Shown here: piece after piece, positions 31,960-40,653 of the stretch
How the letters are laid out: every line of letters starts with the position of its first letter
Numbering within the stretch: position 1 is the first letter of the stretch
Source: CAYGWX01 sp964353855 [NCBI: uncultured bacterium]
GTDB taxonomy: Bacteria; Edwardsbacteria; CAYGWX01
Direction: 5' to 3'
Assembly: GCA_964353855.1 (NCBI GenBank)
Contig: CAYGWX010000014.1
Coordinates: forward strand, 1-41,555
DNA: 41,555 nt
Notes under the pieces: generated by a model
Seen by the model: the letters and a program-made list of their open reading frames with translations, nothing else
What the model was told of the DNA's origin: nothing
Databases searched by the model: none
Program-made: the position numbers and the translations under genes

Positions 31960-34125
31960 TCACCACGACGCCTCCAGTCCGAAGAACGGGAGACGTGGGA
32001 TCATGTAGAACGGCGCGCGCTCGGAGTAATGGCTGTTGTAAATGTATCCCTGGAGGTTCTGGTGATTGGTGAGGTTCAAGACCTCGCCGTAGAGCGTGAG
32101 CGGAAGCCCGAGCCACCTGGTCTTGCGCTCGGCCCGCAGGTCCAGCCTCTGGTAGGACGAGAGCCGCTCGGAATTGCGGGGTCCGTAGACCGGGTACCAG
32201 GTGTGGTCGCGGGCGTCGTAGGTGCGGCCCGCGATGGGCGTGGAGGTCGGGCCGGAACTGCCCCGGTAGCGCAGCCCGAGCCGCGTCCGGGAGGAAAGGC
32301 CATAGTTCAGCACCAGGTTGGCGATGACGGGCTGGTCGGCCCAGAACCGGCTGAGCAGGGAATCTCCGAGGTCCACGCGCTCGGAGCGGGACAGGGCCAG
32401 GGAGGCCCAGCCGGAGAGGCCTTTCTCCCGTTCCCGCCGGGCGAAGACCTCGAGCCCCTGCGAGCGGCCCCAGCCTGAGTTTCCGAGGCCCTTTCCGGAG
32501 CGGTAGGAGATGAGGTGGTTCATGGGTTTGTGGTAGGCTTCGACCCTGAGCGATGAGGGCCCTCTCGCCTTTTCCCAGCCGAGGACATAGTGCTTGGCCT
32601 CCGCGGGTTCCTTCGCGCCTAGGGCGAGGTATTCCGGGGAGGCGAACTGGGCGAATCGTCCCCAGGCGAGGTAAAGCTTCCCCCAGGAGAATTCCTTGGA
32701 GACCTTGACTCGCGGGGACAGGACTCCCCGATTGGCCGCGGTGTTGTAATCTAAACGCTGCCCGGCCTGGGCCGTGAATCCTGCCACCGCATGCTCGGTT
32801 TCCACATAGGGGCCGATGCGTGAGGAGGAGGCTTTCTTCTTGAAGGTGATGATCTCACCCGAGAAGGCGAGGAAGTTTTCCGGCCTCATTCGGTCAGCGT
32901 CCACCTTTTCTCCCTGGATCTCAAGACCGATGCGGACTTTGGCCGGGGGAAGGGGCGAAAGACTCACTTCCTCCCTTGCACCCAGGCGCTGGTCGCTCTT
33001 GATGTCGTGCCATTCCGCGTCCTCCAAGGCTCCCCGGAACCGCTCATGGCTGTTCCCCAGGAAGGCGGAAAGCGCGTGCTCGAAGCCCGGCTTGCGATAG
33101 GTCCAGCAGAAAGCGAGTAGGTTGCTGGCACTCTCGGTGTGGATGGTCATGGTGTCGTTGTTTTTCAAAACGTTCCCCTGGGCAGTCGTTGCATCTACGG
33201 GAACATCTACCTCCGTGCCGTCTCGGGTCCTTAGTTCGGACAGAGAGAAGGTATGATGGCCAAAACGGCAGGACCACTTTGCGAGGATGTCCGCGAAGTA
33301 AGGCAGGGCCGTGGACCCGGCGATATCGGCTTTCTTCAGGAAAAGGTCCAGGTAGTTCCTGCGTCCGGCGATGAGAAAGGCGTTTCCCGGGGTGAGGCGG
33401 AAATCGTAGATTCCGGACGCGGAGATGAGGTCCAACGAGGCCTGGGCCTTCTCCTCCCCGGGCTCGCGGTTGCGGATGTCCACAACAGCGGACAGACGAT
33501 TTCCGTATCGGGCGCTGAACCCGCCCGAGGAGAAAGAGAGCGAGCCCAGGGCGTCCTGGTTGACCACGCTCTCCACGCCCAGGAGGTGATAGGGCAGGGG
33601 GACATCTCCCCCATCCATGAGGTAGAGATTCTCGGAGGCGTCGCCTCCGCGCACGAAGAGCCAGCCTGCGAAGTCCGTGGGCGTGGCGACTCCGGGAAGG
33701 GTCTGCAGGACCCGGAAGGCGTCGCGGGCCACGCCGGGGACGGTTTTCGCCTCTTCCTGGGGTATGCGGACTTGGCTTGAGGGCACGGCCTCGGGCCGCT
33801 CCCCGGTCACAGTGATGCCCGGGAAGTGAATGGGAAGGGCGGTCAGGGAGATGTCCAAAGTGAGGCCGTCCGATCCGAGCCGGGCTTCGTAGCTCTGCGA
33901 AGTGTAGCCGTAGCGGGAGAGCTTGATTTTATGAATGCCGGGGGAGAGATTTGGAAAAAAGAACACTCCGTCTTTGGCTGTGACCACCTTATAATTAGAG
34001 ACCTTCACGGTTACGCCCTCGATGAGTCGGCCATCCGCCTTGTCCCTGACCGTGCCCGAGAGGGTAGCCGAGAAAAGGAGCGAAGGAAGGAGAATAGAGG
34101 CTAAGGCGAAAGCAAGGAATTTCAA
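31960..34125 (-). CDS. TonB-dependent-receptor-like outer-membrane protein with carboxypeptidase-regulatory-like domain
   Basis: 721 residues. A signal peptide (MKFLAFALASILLPSLLFSA) leads into a beta-sandwich domain of the CarboxypepD_reg type (LSGTVRDKADGRLIEGVTVKV ... GIHKIKLSRYGYTSQSYEARL, 20-95). A plug-like domain follows (PGVARDAFRVLQTLPGVATPTDFAGWLFVRGGDASENLYLMDGG), then a barrel ending in an aromatic residue (FFGLEASW), as outer-membrane proteins do. The ligand is unknown and no TonB system is in the window. The TTG start overlaps the stop of the lipoprotein gene upstream (TTGA), with GAGG nine bases before. Transcription with the two LVIVD lipoproteins suggests a shared surface complex. 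Confidence 0.85.
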   Translation of the reverse strand: MKFLAFALASILLPSLLFSATLSGTVRDKADGRLIEGVTVKVSNYKVVTAKDGVFFFPNLSPGIHKIKLSRYGYTSQSYEARLGSDGLTLDISLTALPIHFPGITVTGERPEAVPSSQVRIPQEEAKTVPGVARDAFRVLQTLPGVATPTDFAGWLFVRGGDASENLYLMDGGDVPLPYHLLGVESVVNQDALGSLSFSSGGFSARYGNRLSAVVDIRNREPGEEKAQASLDLISASGIYDFRLTPGNAFLIAGRRNYLDLFLKKADIAGSTALPYFADILAKWSCRFGHHTFSLSELRTRDGTEVDVPVDATTAQGNVLKNNDTMTIHTESASNLLAFCWTYRKPGFEHALSAFLGNSHERFRGALEDAEWHDIKSDQRLGAREEVSLSPLPPAKVRIGLEIQGEKVDADRMRPENFLAFSGEIITFKKKASSSRIGPYVETEHAVAGFTAQAGQRLDYNTAANRGVLSPRVKVSKEFSWGKLYLAWGRFAQFASPEYLALGAKEPAEAKHYVLGWEKARGPSSLRVEAYHKPMNHLISYRSGKGLGNSGWGRSQGLEVFARREREKGLSGWASLALSRSERVDLGDSLLSRFWADQPVIANLVLNYGLSSRTRLGLRYRGSSGPTSTPIAGRTYDARDHTWYPVYGPRNSERLSSYQRLDLRAERKTRWLGLPLTLYGEVLNLTNHQNLQGYIYNSHYSERAPFYMIPRLPFFGLEASW

Positions 34126-35165
34126 TGTTCGGTAACCTCTACAACAACCAGGTTGCCATTGTCGAAGTCAGCATAGATGCGGTTCCCGTCCCCTGTCAGG
34201 TGGATCGAATATAAGGGAATCCCGCACTCCCCCACCACATAAGGAGACCGGGCGCCGGTGGTGGATAACAGAAAGAAATTTGAATTAGAGTAGCTGAGAG
34301 ATACCCCCACGGCTATTCGATTACCAAGCGAGGCCAGGCATTGCCCCTCTCCCGGCAGGTCGGCCTTGCCCTCCTGGTGAATGGAGTCGCTCCCATCCCA
34401 GGTGAATCGTATAATTGCTGGCTCCCTATCATTTCTCACTCCGAAGAGGCTACCAGCACAGAAAGACAAGCCTCTGGGGTAAGTCTCTGAGGAATAGGCG
34501 ACTATTTTGGGGGCTGTGGGCAAGGCGAAGTCTATCATCTTAATCCGGTTTGTATTACGATCAAAAACGGCACACCGGGTCTCATCCCACGGAGCCACAA
34601 GACGGGGTTCGTTGTAGATGTTTGACCGTCCTTCCCGTCTAGGGTGAACGGGGTCAGCAAGTGAGATGTAGTCGAGCCCGTACCCTACCGCATAAAGGTG
34701 GCTGCCTGCGATCCCGGCTGGGATGGCGGCCAGGGTGTCATAGGAGGCGAGGACCCCGGGGGCGGCGGAGTTTGAGAGGTCCAGAACAGTAAGTCCTTCG
34801 TTATAGGTATTTACGTAGGCGTAAGAGCCGTACAGGGTCAGGCCGTAAACCCAGCCATATTGTCCGTGGTCCAAGGCCGAGCCGATCACTTGGGGATTCA
34901 TAGGATCGGAAGCGTCAACGACGTAGAACAGCTTTGTGGCGCTGTCCGGAGAAGGTGGTCTGATACAGACAAATAGCCTGCTATCCCGTGCCGCCATGGC
35001 CTCGACATCGCCGGGCAGAGTGAAAACGGTTCCCACCGTGAGCGTGGGTCCGACCGGCACCGTGGGATTATTGGTATTCCATTTTCCGCAATGGCTGAGG
35101 GTTAGGGAGAAAAAGATGCCCATGATACTGTAGGCATAAAGCTTGCTTGAGCCAACCCTCTTCAT
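34122..35165 (-). CDS. LVIVD-repeat lipoprotein 1
   Basis: 347 residues. A lipoprotein-type signal ends in LTLSHC (about Cys26). The rest is a set of about 45-residue blades of the LVIVD type (FYVVDASDPMNPQVIGSALD, LTVLDLSNSAAPGVLASYD, IKMIDFALPTAPKIVAYSSE, ending NLVVVEVTEH), which form a beta-propeller. The function of such proteins is unknown. The ATG overlaps the previous gene's stop (ATGA) and its own stop overlaps the receptor-like gene's TTG. Confidence 0.85.
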   Translation of the reverse strand: MKRVGSSKLYAYSIMGIFFSLTLSHCGKWNTNNPTVPVGPTLTVGTVFTLPGDVEAMAARDSRLFVCIRPPSPDSATKLFYVVDASDPMNPQVIGSALDHGQYGWVYGLTLYGSYAYVNTYNEGLTVLDLSNSAAPGVLASYDTLAAIPAGIAGSHLYAVGYGLDYISLADPVHPRREGRSNIYNEPRLVAPWDETRCAVFDRNTNRIKMIDFALPTAPKIVAYSSETYPRGLSFCAGSLFGVRNDREPAIIRFTWDGSDSIHQEGKADLPGEGQCLASLGNRIAVGVSLSYSNSNFFLLSTTGARSPYVVGECGIPLYSIHLTGDGNRIYADFDNGNLVVVEVTEH

Positions 35166-36685
35166 CGGACCCTCACGACGGTAAGGCCGTCATACCCAGA
35201 AAGATAAGCATAGTCTTCGGAGATTGATATATATTTGTAGTCGGTGAGACGAACACTTCCTACGAGAGTCGGATTAGTTGGGGAAGCGATGTCATAGATT
35301 AAAAGGACGTGTCCCGCATTAACGAGAAGATTTCCCTGAAACGCGAATTCTTCATAAGGTGTAGAAAAGAAGCCTTCTGTCTTGGGGTTTAATGGGTCAC
35401 TGACATTGATTACCGATACAGTTGCTTCTGCTGACGCCTGGAAAGGGACGAACAAGTAGTTGTTATGAATATAAATTTTATCACCGTAAAGTTGGAAATT
35501 GACTACATGACGTAATGTCCGAGGGTCTCGACAGTCGAAGATCATCAGGGTATCTATGAGAAAGGCGTAGGCCCAACCTCTTTCGGCTGCCACGGAATGA
35601 AAAGGATCATTATGTGCGAGGGTGTCCCACTCGCCGATTACGTGGAGGTTAGGGGCCGTAGAGAGATCGAGGATTTTGAGAATAATATAATTATCGCCGT
35701 CACGGTTGACGCCTCCGGTTAAATAGAGGTTGCTTCCCGAGAGGGCCATGGAGAAAACGGACATGCTGCAGGGGTAGAAAGCCACGAAATGGGGCGAAGC
35801 GGGGTTGCTCACGTCTACAATGGTGAGATCACTGCCGCTTTGGCCATTCAACCCATAGAGAAAGCCTTCTCGGATATCGAGGAAATCGCAGGGAGCCCCT
35901 TTAAAGGAGCTGACCCACCTAGGAATGCTTGGAATCGTAATGTCATACGTGTCAAAACCATGGCTAGTACGCAGGTAAAGATAAAAGCCAGAGAGGTGGG
36001 TTTCATAGTAATATTTATCGGAATATATATTACAAACCGGGCCGTACTTACAGAAGAAGTTGTGAAAGGGCGACCATGGTCCCCAGGCGTCCTTGGCCTT
36101 GGCGGCCCGGACCCGCCAGTAGAGCTGGCCATAGGGCAGGGCGAAAGAGAGGCCGATGGCCGTCCCATGAAGGTCGTTATCATCGAATATCGTCGTGGAG
36201 AACAGGGAATCGGTGCTGATCTGGAGATGATAATAGGCGGTGTCCACGCCGCAGTCGGCCCAGGAGAATTGGGGCGGATTGTCGGTGATGATGGCCCCGT
36301 CAGCAGGAGAGGAGGCCTGCGGGCCTGGGGGACGGTTCTTGGGGTCGTAGGGGTTGTCGAATTTCAGCTTGGTGCAGGAGAAGAGGAAAGTAAGCGAAAT
36401 CAGAGAGATAGAAAGAATAATATTATGCCATTTCGCATTTGAAGTTATGCAAGACCGTAAAAAGGGGCTCCTTTTTCCCTGCGTCGGGGGTGAGGTAGGC
36501 GTGAGGTAGGCGTGAGGTAGGCGTGAGGTGGGCGGAAACCCCTCCCGGATTTCGGAGCTTTGTCGGCCCTCTCCCTCCGGAGAGCCGGACAAGGCTTTGC
36601 TCTGTAACCCCTTGATGTCAGCCATCGTTAGCCCATCAAAGCCGGTCATTAGAACTACTGGATGCGTTTTGGAGTAAAATATCAT
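35162..36685 (-). CDS. LVIVD-repeat lipoprotein 2 with FN3-like domain; start unclear
   Basis: The supported part is about 410 residues from a lipoprotein signal ILSISLISLTFLFSC, with lipidated Cys near forward 36375, followed by KLDNPYDP-like KFDNPYDPKNRPP. Then come a fibronectin-III-like domain (SPADGAIITDNPPQFSWADCGVDTAYYHLQIS) and LVIVD blades (LTIVDVSNPASPHFVAFYP, VSVINVSDPLNPKTEGFFS, LLIYDIASPTNPTLVGSVR). The frame stays open for about 95 codons further upstream to an ATG at 36685, but that stretch encodes a dispersed repeat element (36490-36585) and looks noncoding. No ATG, GTG or TTG lies in frame just before the signal. An out-of-frame ATG at about forward 36436 would give the start MRNGIILFFLSL, so a small frameshift is possible. 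Confidence 0.7.
   Translation of the reverse strand: MIFYSKTHPVVLMTGFDGLTMADIKGLQSKALSGSPEGEGRQSSEIREGFPPTSRLPHAYLTPTSPPTQGKRSPFLRSCITSNAKWHNIILSISLISLTFLFSCTKLKFDNPYDPKNRPPGPQASSPADGAIITDNPPQFSWADCGVDTAYYHLQISTDSLFSTTIFDDNDLHGTAIGLSFALPYGQLYWRVRAAKAKDAWGPWSPFHNFFCKYGPVCNIYSDKYYYETHLSGFYLYLRTSHGFDTYDITIPSIPRWVSSFKGAPCDFLDIREGFLYGLNGQSGSDLTIVDVSNPASPHFVAFYPCSMSVFSMALSGSNLYLTGGVNRDGDNYIILKILDLSTAPNLHVIGEWDTLAHNDPFHSVAAERGWAYAFLIDTLMIFDCRDPRTLRHVVNFQLYGDKIYIHNNYLFVPFQASAEATVSVINVSDPLNPKTEGFFSTPYEEFAFQGNLLVNAGHVLLIYDIASPTNPTLVGSVRLTDYKYISISEDYAYLSGYDGLTVVRVR
36490..36585 (-). repeat. Two-copy element with 11-bp tandem repeats, copy 2
   Basis: On the minus strand a CTCTCC/GGAGAG hairpin is followed by CCGGGAGGGGTTTCCG (forward 36533-36548). 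Four 11-bp units then follow, read on the forward strand as GTGAGGTAGGC (36490, 36501, 36512) and GTGAGGTGGGC (36523). The order of parts and the 16-mer are the same as in the + strand copy at 14046-14137. Confidence 0.75.
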
Positions 36686-36707
36686 ACGCTTTGGTATAAT
36701 CCTGCTT

Positions 36708-37154
36708 TTAAAATCTACCCATCAGGGCCAGGGTAACCTGTCCTCGACGCCACCCAAGAACGGGCTCTGGCGTGGGAAATGATTTTCCCTGCTGCTCTTT
36801 TCCCCTCCCCCTCTCCTTGTGGGCCAGGACAGCCGAAGCCGCTAAGCTGGCCAGGCCCAGGCCCATGGTGATGTTGCGGCCCAGTTCGCACTGCTTGGTG
36901 CGTGTCCGCCAGTGGGCCGCGAGGTCACCGTTCTTCTCCTCCTGGTAGCGGCGGTAATAGACTTCCACCCCGATGTCTAAGGCGATAGCTGAGGTGGATA
37001 ACCCCAAGCCGATGGCCGCGGTGTTCCAGGGGGTCAGGTGGAGCCGGGACTCGCGGATGGGCCGAACGCTGGTGGTATCACTGGATGCCTGCCCTGCGAG
37101 GGGAAGAAATGCAAAATGCAAAAAGATAATGGATAATGGATAAAAGGATTTCAT
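36708..37154 (-). CDS. Small exported protein of unknown function
   Basis: 148 residues from the ATG at 37152-37154, which overlaps the mnmG stop (ATGA) and has GGAGGAGAGG before it. An N-terminal export segment ([21 protein letters not shown]) is encoded by CCATTATC and TTTTGCAT simple repeats. After it come [34 protein letters not shown], a charged stretch, and a second hydrophobic segment ([20 protein letters not shown]). It may be a small membrane or outer-membrane protein; no family recognised. Confidence 0.6.
   Translation of the reverse strand: MKSFYPLSIIFLHFAFLPLAGQASSDTTSVRPIRESRLHLTPWNTAAIGLGLSTSAIALDIGVEVYYRRYQEEKNGDLAAHWRTRTKQCELGRNITMGLGLASLAASAVLAHKERGRGKEQQGKSFPTPEPVLGWRRGQVTLALMGRF
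37109..37147. repeat. ATGCAAA / ATAATGG simple repeat in a signal peptide
   Basis: AATGCAAAATGCAAAAAG is followed by ATAATGGATAATGGATAAAA. On the minus strand it encodes most of the hydrophobic export segment of the small exported protein. Confidence 0.75.
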
Positions 37155-39022
37155 CCTCTCCTCCACTTCTCAAGGTGCACGGCCAGGACAGAGATGTCGG
37201 CCGGAGTCACCCCGGAGATGCGGCTGGCCTGGCCGAGAGTCTGGGGACTGACATGGGAGAGCTTCTGCCGGGCCTCGTTAGACAGGCCCGTTAGGGCCTG
37301 GTAATCCAGGCCCTCCGGGATCTTACGCAAATCCAGGCGCTTCAGGCGCTCGGCCTGGGCGGTCTGGCGAATGATGTAACCCTCGTATTTGATAAACATC
37401 TCAGCCTGGGCGCAAACCTCCTCGGTGAGCTCCGGCCGCTCTTGGTCAACGGGAAGCAGGCCCGCGTAGGTCACCTCCGGGCGTTTGAGTAGTTTGGCGA
37501 GCGGCACTTCCTCCTCGATCTCGGAGGTACCCCAGGATTTCAAGAGGAAATTGATGTGCTCGGGCTTGACCCTGGTTTCCTCCAGGCGGGCCAGCTCCTG
37601 CTCCCGCAGGAGCACCTTCTCGCGGAGCCGGGCGTAAACCTCCTGGAGAATGAGCCCTAGGCGATAGGCATAGGGCATGAGGCGCTCGTCGGCGTTGTCC
37701 TGTCTGAGGAGCAGTCGATGTTCGGCCCGTGAGGTGAACATCCGGTAGGGCTCGGAGGTCCCCTTGGTCACTAGGTCATCTATCAGTACGCCGATGTAAG
37801 CCTCGTCTCGTCGGAGGACGAAGGGCTCCTCACCCCGCACGGAGAGGGCCGCATTGATGCCCGCCATGAGTCCCTGGGCTGCGGCTTCCTCGTAGCCCGA
37901 GGTGCCGTTCACTTGGCCGGCGAGGAACAGGTTCTTCACCAGCCTGGATTCGAGAGAAGGCTTAAGCTGTGTGGGGTCAAAGAAATCGTATTCTACAGCG
38001 TACCCCGGACGAAGGATCTCGGCATGCTCCAGCCCGGGAATCGTTCGGATGATGGCCCCTTGGACATCTTCAGGCAGGGAGGTGGACAGGCCGTTGACAT
38101 AGACCTCATTCGTCTCCCGCCCCTCGGGCTCCAGAAAGAGCTGGTGCCGGTCGCGGTCCGCGAAGCGCACCACCTTGTCCTCGATGGAGGGGCAGTAGCG
38201 CGGGCCCGTACCCTGGATGCGTTTGGTGAAAAGCGGGGAGCGGTCCAGGTTGTCCCGGATGATGCGGTGGGTCTGAGGAGTGGTGAAAGTGATGTGACAG
38301 GGGAGCTGGTTGACAACCAAGCCGGTGCTCCGATAACTAAAGACGGGGGGGGTATTGTCGCCTATCTGAGCCGACAAGCTTGAATAATCGATTGTTTTCC
38401 CGTCCAGACGCGGGGAGGTCCCGGTCTTCAGGCGGCCCAAGCGGTGGCCGTGGGCTTTGAGCGACTCGGACAGGCCCTTGGATGGAGGTTCACCGAGACG
38501 GCCGGCGGGATGGGTTTCAAGGCCGATGTGGATGAGGCCGTTCAGGAAGGTTCCGGAGGTCACCACGACGGCCCGTGAGGGGTATCCCATGCCGGTCTCC
38601 GTGGCCACGCCCTGGATAGCCCCCCCCGCAATGAGAAGATGGGAGACCACGCCCTGCTTGAGATCCAAGCTCGCCAAGCGTTCCAGGGCCCGGCGCATGG
38701 TCCGGGAGTACTCCGCCTTGTCGCACTGTGCCCGGGGCGACCAGACCGCGGGCCCCTTGCTCTTGTTGAGCATGCGGAACTGAATGCCGGTGGCATCCGT
38801 GACCCTGGCCATCTCTCCTCCCAAAGCGTCTATCTCCCTAACCAGATGCCCTTTGGCCAGGCCGCCGATGGCTGGATTGCAGGACATCTTGGCAATAGCG
38901 TCCAGGTTCATTGTGAGAAGGAGAACCGAGCAGCCCATGCGGGCAGCACCCAGCGCGGTCTCGCAGCCGGCATGCCCAGCCCCGACCACGATAATGTCAT
39001 AAGTTTTAGGATAGACAGGCAT
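37151..39022 (-). CDS. mnmG: tRNA uridine-34 carboxymethylaminomethyl enzyme MnmG (GidA)
   Basis: 623 residues, FAD-dependent; with MnmE it modifies the wobble uridine of several tRNAs. The dinucleotide-binding motif is [10 protein letters not shown] (12-21). [40 protein letters not shown] and [18 protein letters not shown] are signature blocks, and the C-terminal helical domain reads [21 protein letters not shown]. Length is typical. The promoter at 39068-39096 and the two parS sites lie between it and mnmE, so the pair is not one operon here. Confidence 0.97.
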   Translation of the reverse strand: MPVYPKTYDIIVVGAGHAGCETALGAARMGCSVLLLTMNLDAIAKMSCNPAIGGLAKGHLVREIDALGGEMARVTDATGIQFRMLNKSKGPAVWSPRAQCDKAEYSRTMRRALERLASLDLKQGVVSHLLIAGGAIQGVATETGMGYPSRAVVVTSGTFLNGLIHIGLETHPAGRLGEPPSKGLSESLKAHGHRLGRLKTGTSPRLDGKTIDYSSLSAQIGDNTPPVFSYRSTGLVVNQLPCHITFTTPQTHRIIRDNLDRSPLFTKRIQGTGPRYCPSIEDKVVRFADRDRHQLFLEPEGRETNEVYVNGLSTSLPEDVQGAIIRTIPGLEHAEILRPGYAVEYDFFDPTQLKPSLESRLVKNLFLAGQVNGTSGYEEAAAQGLMAGINAALSVRGEEPFVLRRDEAYIGVLIDDLVTKGTSEPYRMFTSRAEHRLLLRQDNADERLMPYAYRLGLILQEVYARLREKVLLREQELARLEETRVKPEHINFLLKSWGTSEIEEEVPLAKLLKRPEVTYAGLLPVDQERPELTEEVCAQAEMFIKYEGYIIRQTAQAERLKRLDLRKIPEGLDYQALTGLSNEARQKLSHVSPQTLGQASRISGVTPADISVLAVHLEKWRRG

Positions 39023-39067
39023 AAACTGTATTGTTATGTCAGGTCGTGGTTAATTATCATGGGTAAA

Positions 39068-39096
39068 ATTTTACCATAAATCAACGGGTTATGCAA
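39068..39096 (-). promoter_or_regulatory. Promoter of mnmG
   Basis: On the minus strand TTGCAT (forward 39091-39096), 17 bp and TAAAAT (forward 39068-39073), about 45 bp before the mnmG ATG and just beside the first parS. Confidence 0.65.
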
Positions 39097-39109
39097 GAGA
39101 AAAATACAA

Positions 39110-39125
39110 TGTTTCACGTGAAACA
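39110..39125. other. parS: parS site 1
   Basis: TGTTTCACGTGAAACA, a perfect 16-bp palindrome that differs from the Bacillus parS consensus at one position. It is a ParB-binding centromere. Confidence 0.93.
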
Positions 39126-39158
39126 ATCTCAATTGTACGATATGAACCTTTTATTAAG

Positions 39159-39174
39159 TGTTTCACGTGAAACA
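39159..39174. other. parS: parS site 2
   Basis: A second identical TGTTTCACGTGAAACA, 49 bp from the first (about 4.7 helical turns). Confidence 0.93.
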
Positions 39175-39175
39175 A

Positions 39176-39202
39176 AAGCCAAAAGCCGCCTATAGGGCGG
39201 CT
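39176..39202 (-). terminator. Terminator of mnmE
   Basis: On the minus strand AGCCGCC (forward 39196-39202), loop CTATA and GGCGGCT (forward 39184-39190), then TTTGGCTTTT. It ends mnmE transcription before the parS pair. Confidence 0.75.
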
Positions 39203-39233
39203 CAATTGCCATCCTTTTAACTTGGTGAGAAAG

Positions 39234-40616
39234 TTACTTTCCGATACAGAAACTGGAGAAGATGAGGGCAAGAACATCCTCGGGGGTAGTTTGCCCGGTG
39301 ATCTCTCCCATGGCGTTCAAGGCTTCGCGGAGATCTTGGCAAAGGAACTCCTCGGAAAGGGAATGCCGCAGGGCCTCTTCAGCGCGGTCCAACGCCTCTT
39401 TAGCCTGAACGAAAGCCTGGGCGTGACGGGCATTGGTCACAATAACCTCTCCGTGGTCTTTGGGAGAATTCGAGAGAAGGCGCAGGACGGCCTCCGTGAG
39501 GGCGATGAGGCCGAAGCCTGTTATCGCAGAAGTTTCGATGACGACAGGTATCCCTGTGGCCTCTTGGACCTGTCCGGCACTCAACTGCCGGGGGGGGAGG
39601 TCGCATTTGTTAAGGATAGCGATGGCAGGCTGGGAGTGCATCTCCGAAATAATCCTTAAATCTTCGCACTCGATTTTAGCGGAGGAATCCAGGACGAAAA
39701 GGACCAGGTCAGCCTCTGCGATGCTCTTTTTCGACCTCAGGACGCCCTCCTGCTCTACGACATCTCCCGGTTCCCGGATCCCAGCCGTGTCCGAGAGCAG
39801 GACCGGCAGTCCCGCGAGCGAGAGCCAGCCTTCGATTACATCCCGGGTTGTTCCGGGAACAGGGGTCACAATGGCCCTTGAATCTTTCAGCAACGCATTG
39901 AAAAGGCTTGACTTGCCGACGTTCGGTTTGCCGATGATAGTTACCTTCGCGCCCTCCCGGAGGAGCTTGCCCTCCTGGAATGTGGCCAGTAGTTTGGCGA
40001 GCCTGCAGGTGAGAACCTGCAGGCTTATCGCCAGGCGTTCTCTGTCAGGGGGGGGCACATCCTCTTCCTCGGGGAACTCCAGGCGGGCCTCGACCTCGGC
40101 CAGGAGGCCCAGCACGCCTTCACGGAGGGCTTTGACCTCGCAGGAGAGGGCTCCCTCCATCTGGGACAGGGCGGCCTTTTGGGAGAGGTCAGTCTTGGCC
40201 CGGATGAGGTCGGCCACAGCCTCAGCCTGGGTCAAATCCATCTTGCCATTCAGGAAGGCGCGCTGGGTGAACTCTCCTGGCTGGGCCAACCGGGCGCCAT
40301 TTTGAAGGAGGAGATCCAGGGTCCGCTGGGGGACGATCCAGCCGCCGTGGCAGGAGACCTCCGCCACATCCTCGCCGGTGTAGGAACCGGGCCCTCGGAA
40401 GACGGCAAGCAAAACTTCGTCCACAGCCCCCCCCGTATTGAGATCCCGGAGCCGGCCGTGGAGGACGCGGTGGCTCTCGCTCTGGCTGGGCTTCTCGCTT
40501 CCGGAGAAGACCCTGTCAGCAATTACCAGGGCCTCGGAGCCGGAAAGGCGGACCACGGCGATAGCTCCTGCGCCTATGGCCGTAGAGACGGCGGCAATGG
40601 TGTCGTTATCGCTCAT
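39234..40616 (-). CDS. mnmE: tRNA modification GTPase MnmE (TrmE)
   Basis: About 460 residues. MnmE is the GTPase partner of MnmG in wobble-uridine modification. The N-terminal formyl-THF-binding domain (DTIAAVSTAIGAGAIAVVRLSG, YTGEDVAEVSCHGG, GEFTQRAFLNGKMDLTQAEAVADLI) is followed by a GTPase domain inserted in a helical domain: G1 GKPNVGKS, G2 region PGTTRDVIEG, G3 DTAG and G4 NKCD. The conserved C terminus is FCIGK with the functional Cys. ATG at 40614-40616, with a GTG one codon upstream; AAAGG lies only two bases before the ATG. Confidence 0.96.
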   Translation of the reverse strand: MSDNDTIAAVSTAIGAGAIAVVRLSGSEALVIADRVFSGSEKPSQSESHRVLHGRLRDLNTGGAVDEVLLAVFRGPGSYTGEDVAEVSCHGGWIVPQRTLDLLLQNGARLAQPGEFTQRAFLNGKMDLTQAEAVADLIRAKTDLSQKAALSQMEGALSCEVKALREGVLGLLAEVEARLEFPEEEDVPPPDRERLAISLQVLTCRLAKLLATFQEGKLLREGAKVTIIGKPNVGKSSLFNALLKDSRAIVTPVPGTTRDVIEGWLSLAGLPVLLSDTAGIREPGDVVEQEGVLRSKKSIAEADLVLFVLDSSAKIECEDLRIISEMHSQPAIAILNKCDLPPRQLSAGQVQEATGIPVVIETSAITGFGLIALTEAVLRLLSNSPKDHGEVIVTNARHAQAFVQAKEALDRAEEALRHSLSEEFLCQDLREALNAMGEITGQTTPEDVLALIFSSFCIGK

Positions 40617-40623
40617 CACCTTT

Positions 40624-40653
40624 AGGATACCAGTTTGCCGGGCTCCCTGTCAA
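40624..40653 (-). promoter_or_regulatory. Promoter of mnmE, giving a very short leader
   Basis: On the minus strand TTGACA (forward 40648-40653), 18 bp and TATCCT (forward 40624-40629). The -10 box ends seven bases before the ATG, so the transcript would begin at or next to the start codon. Confidence 0.55.
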
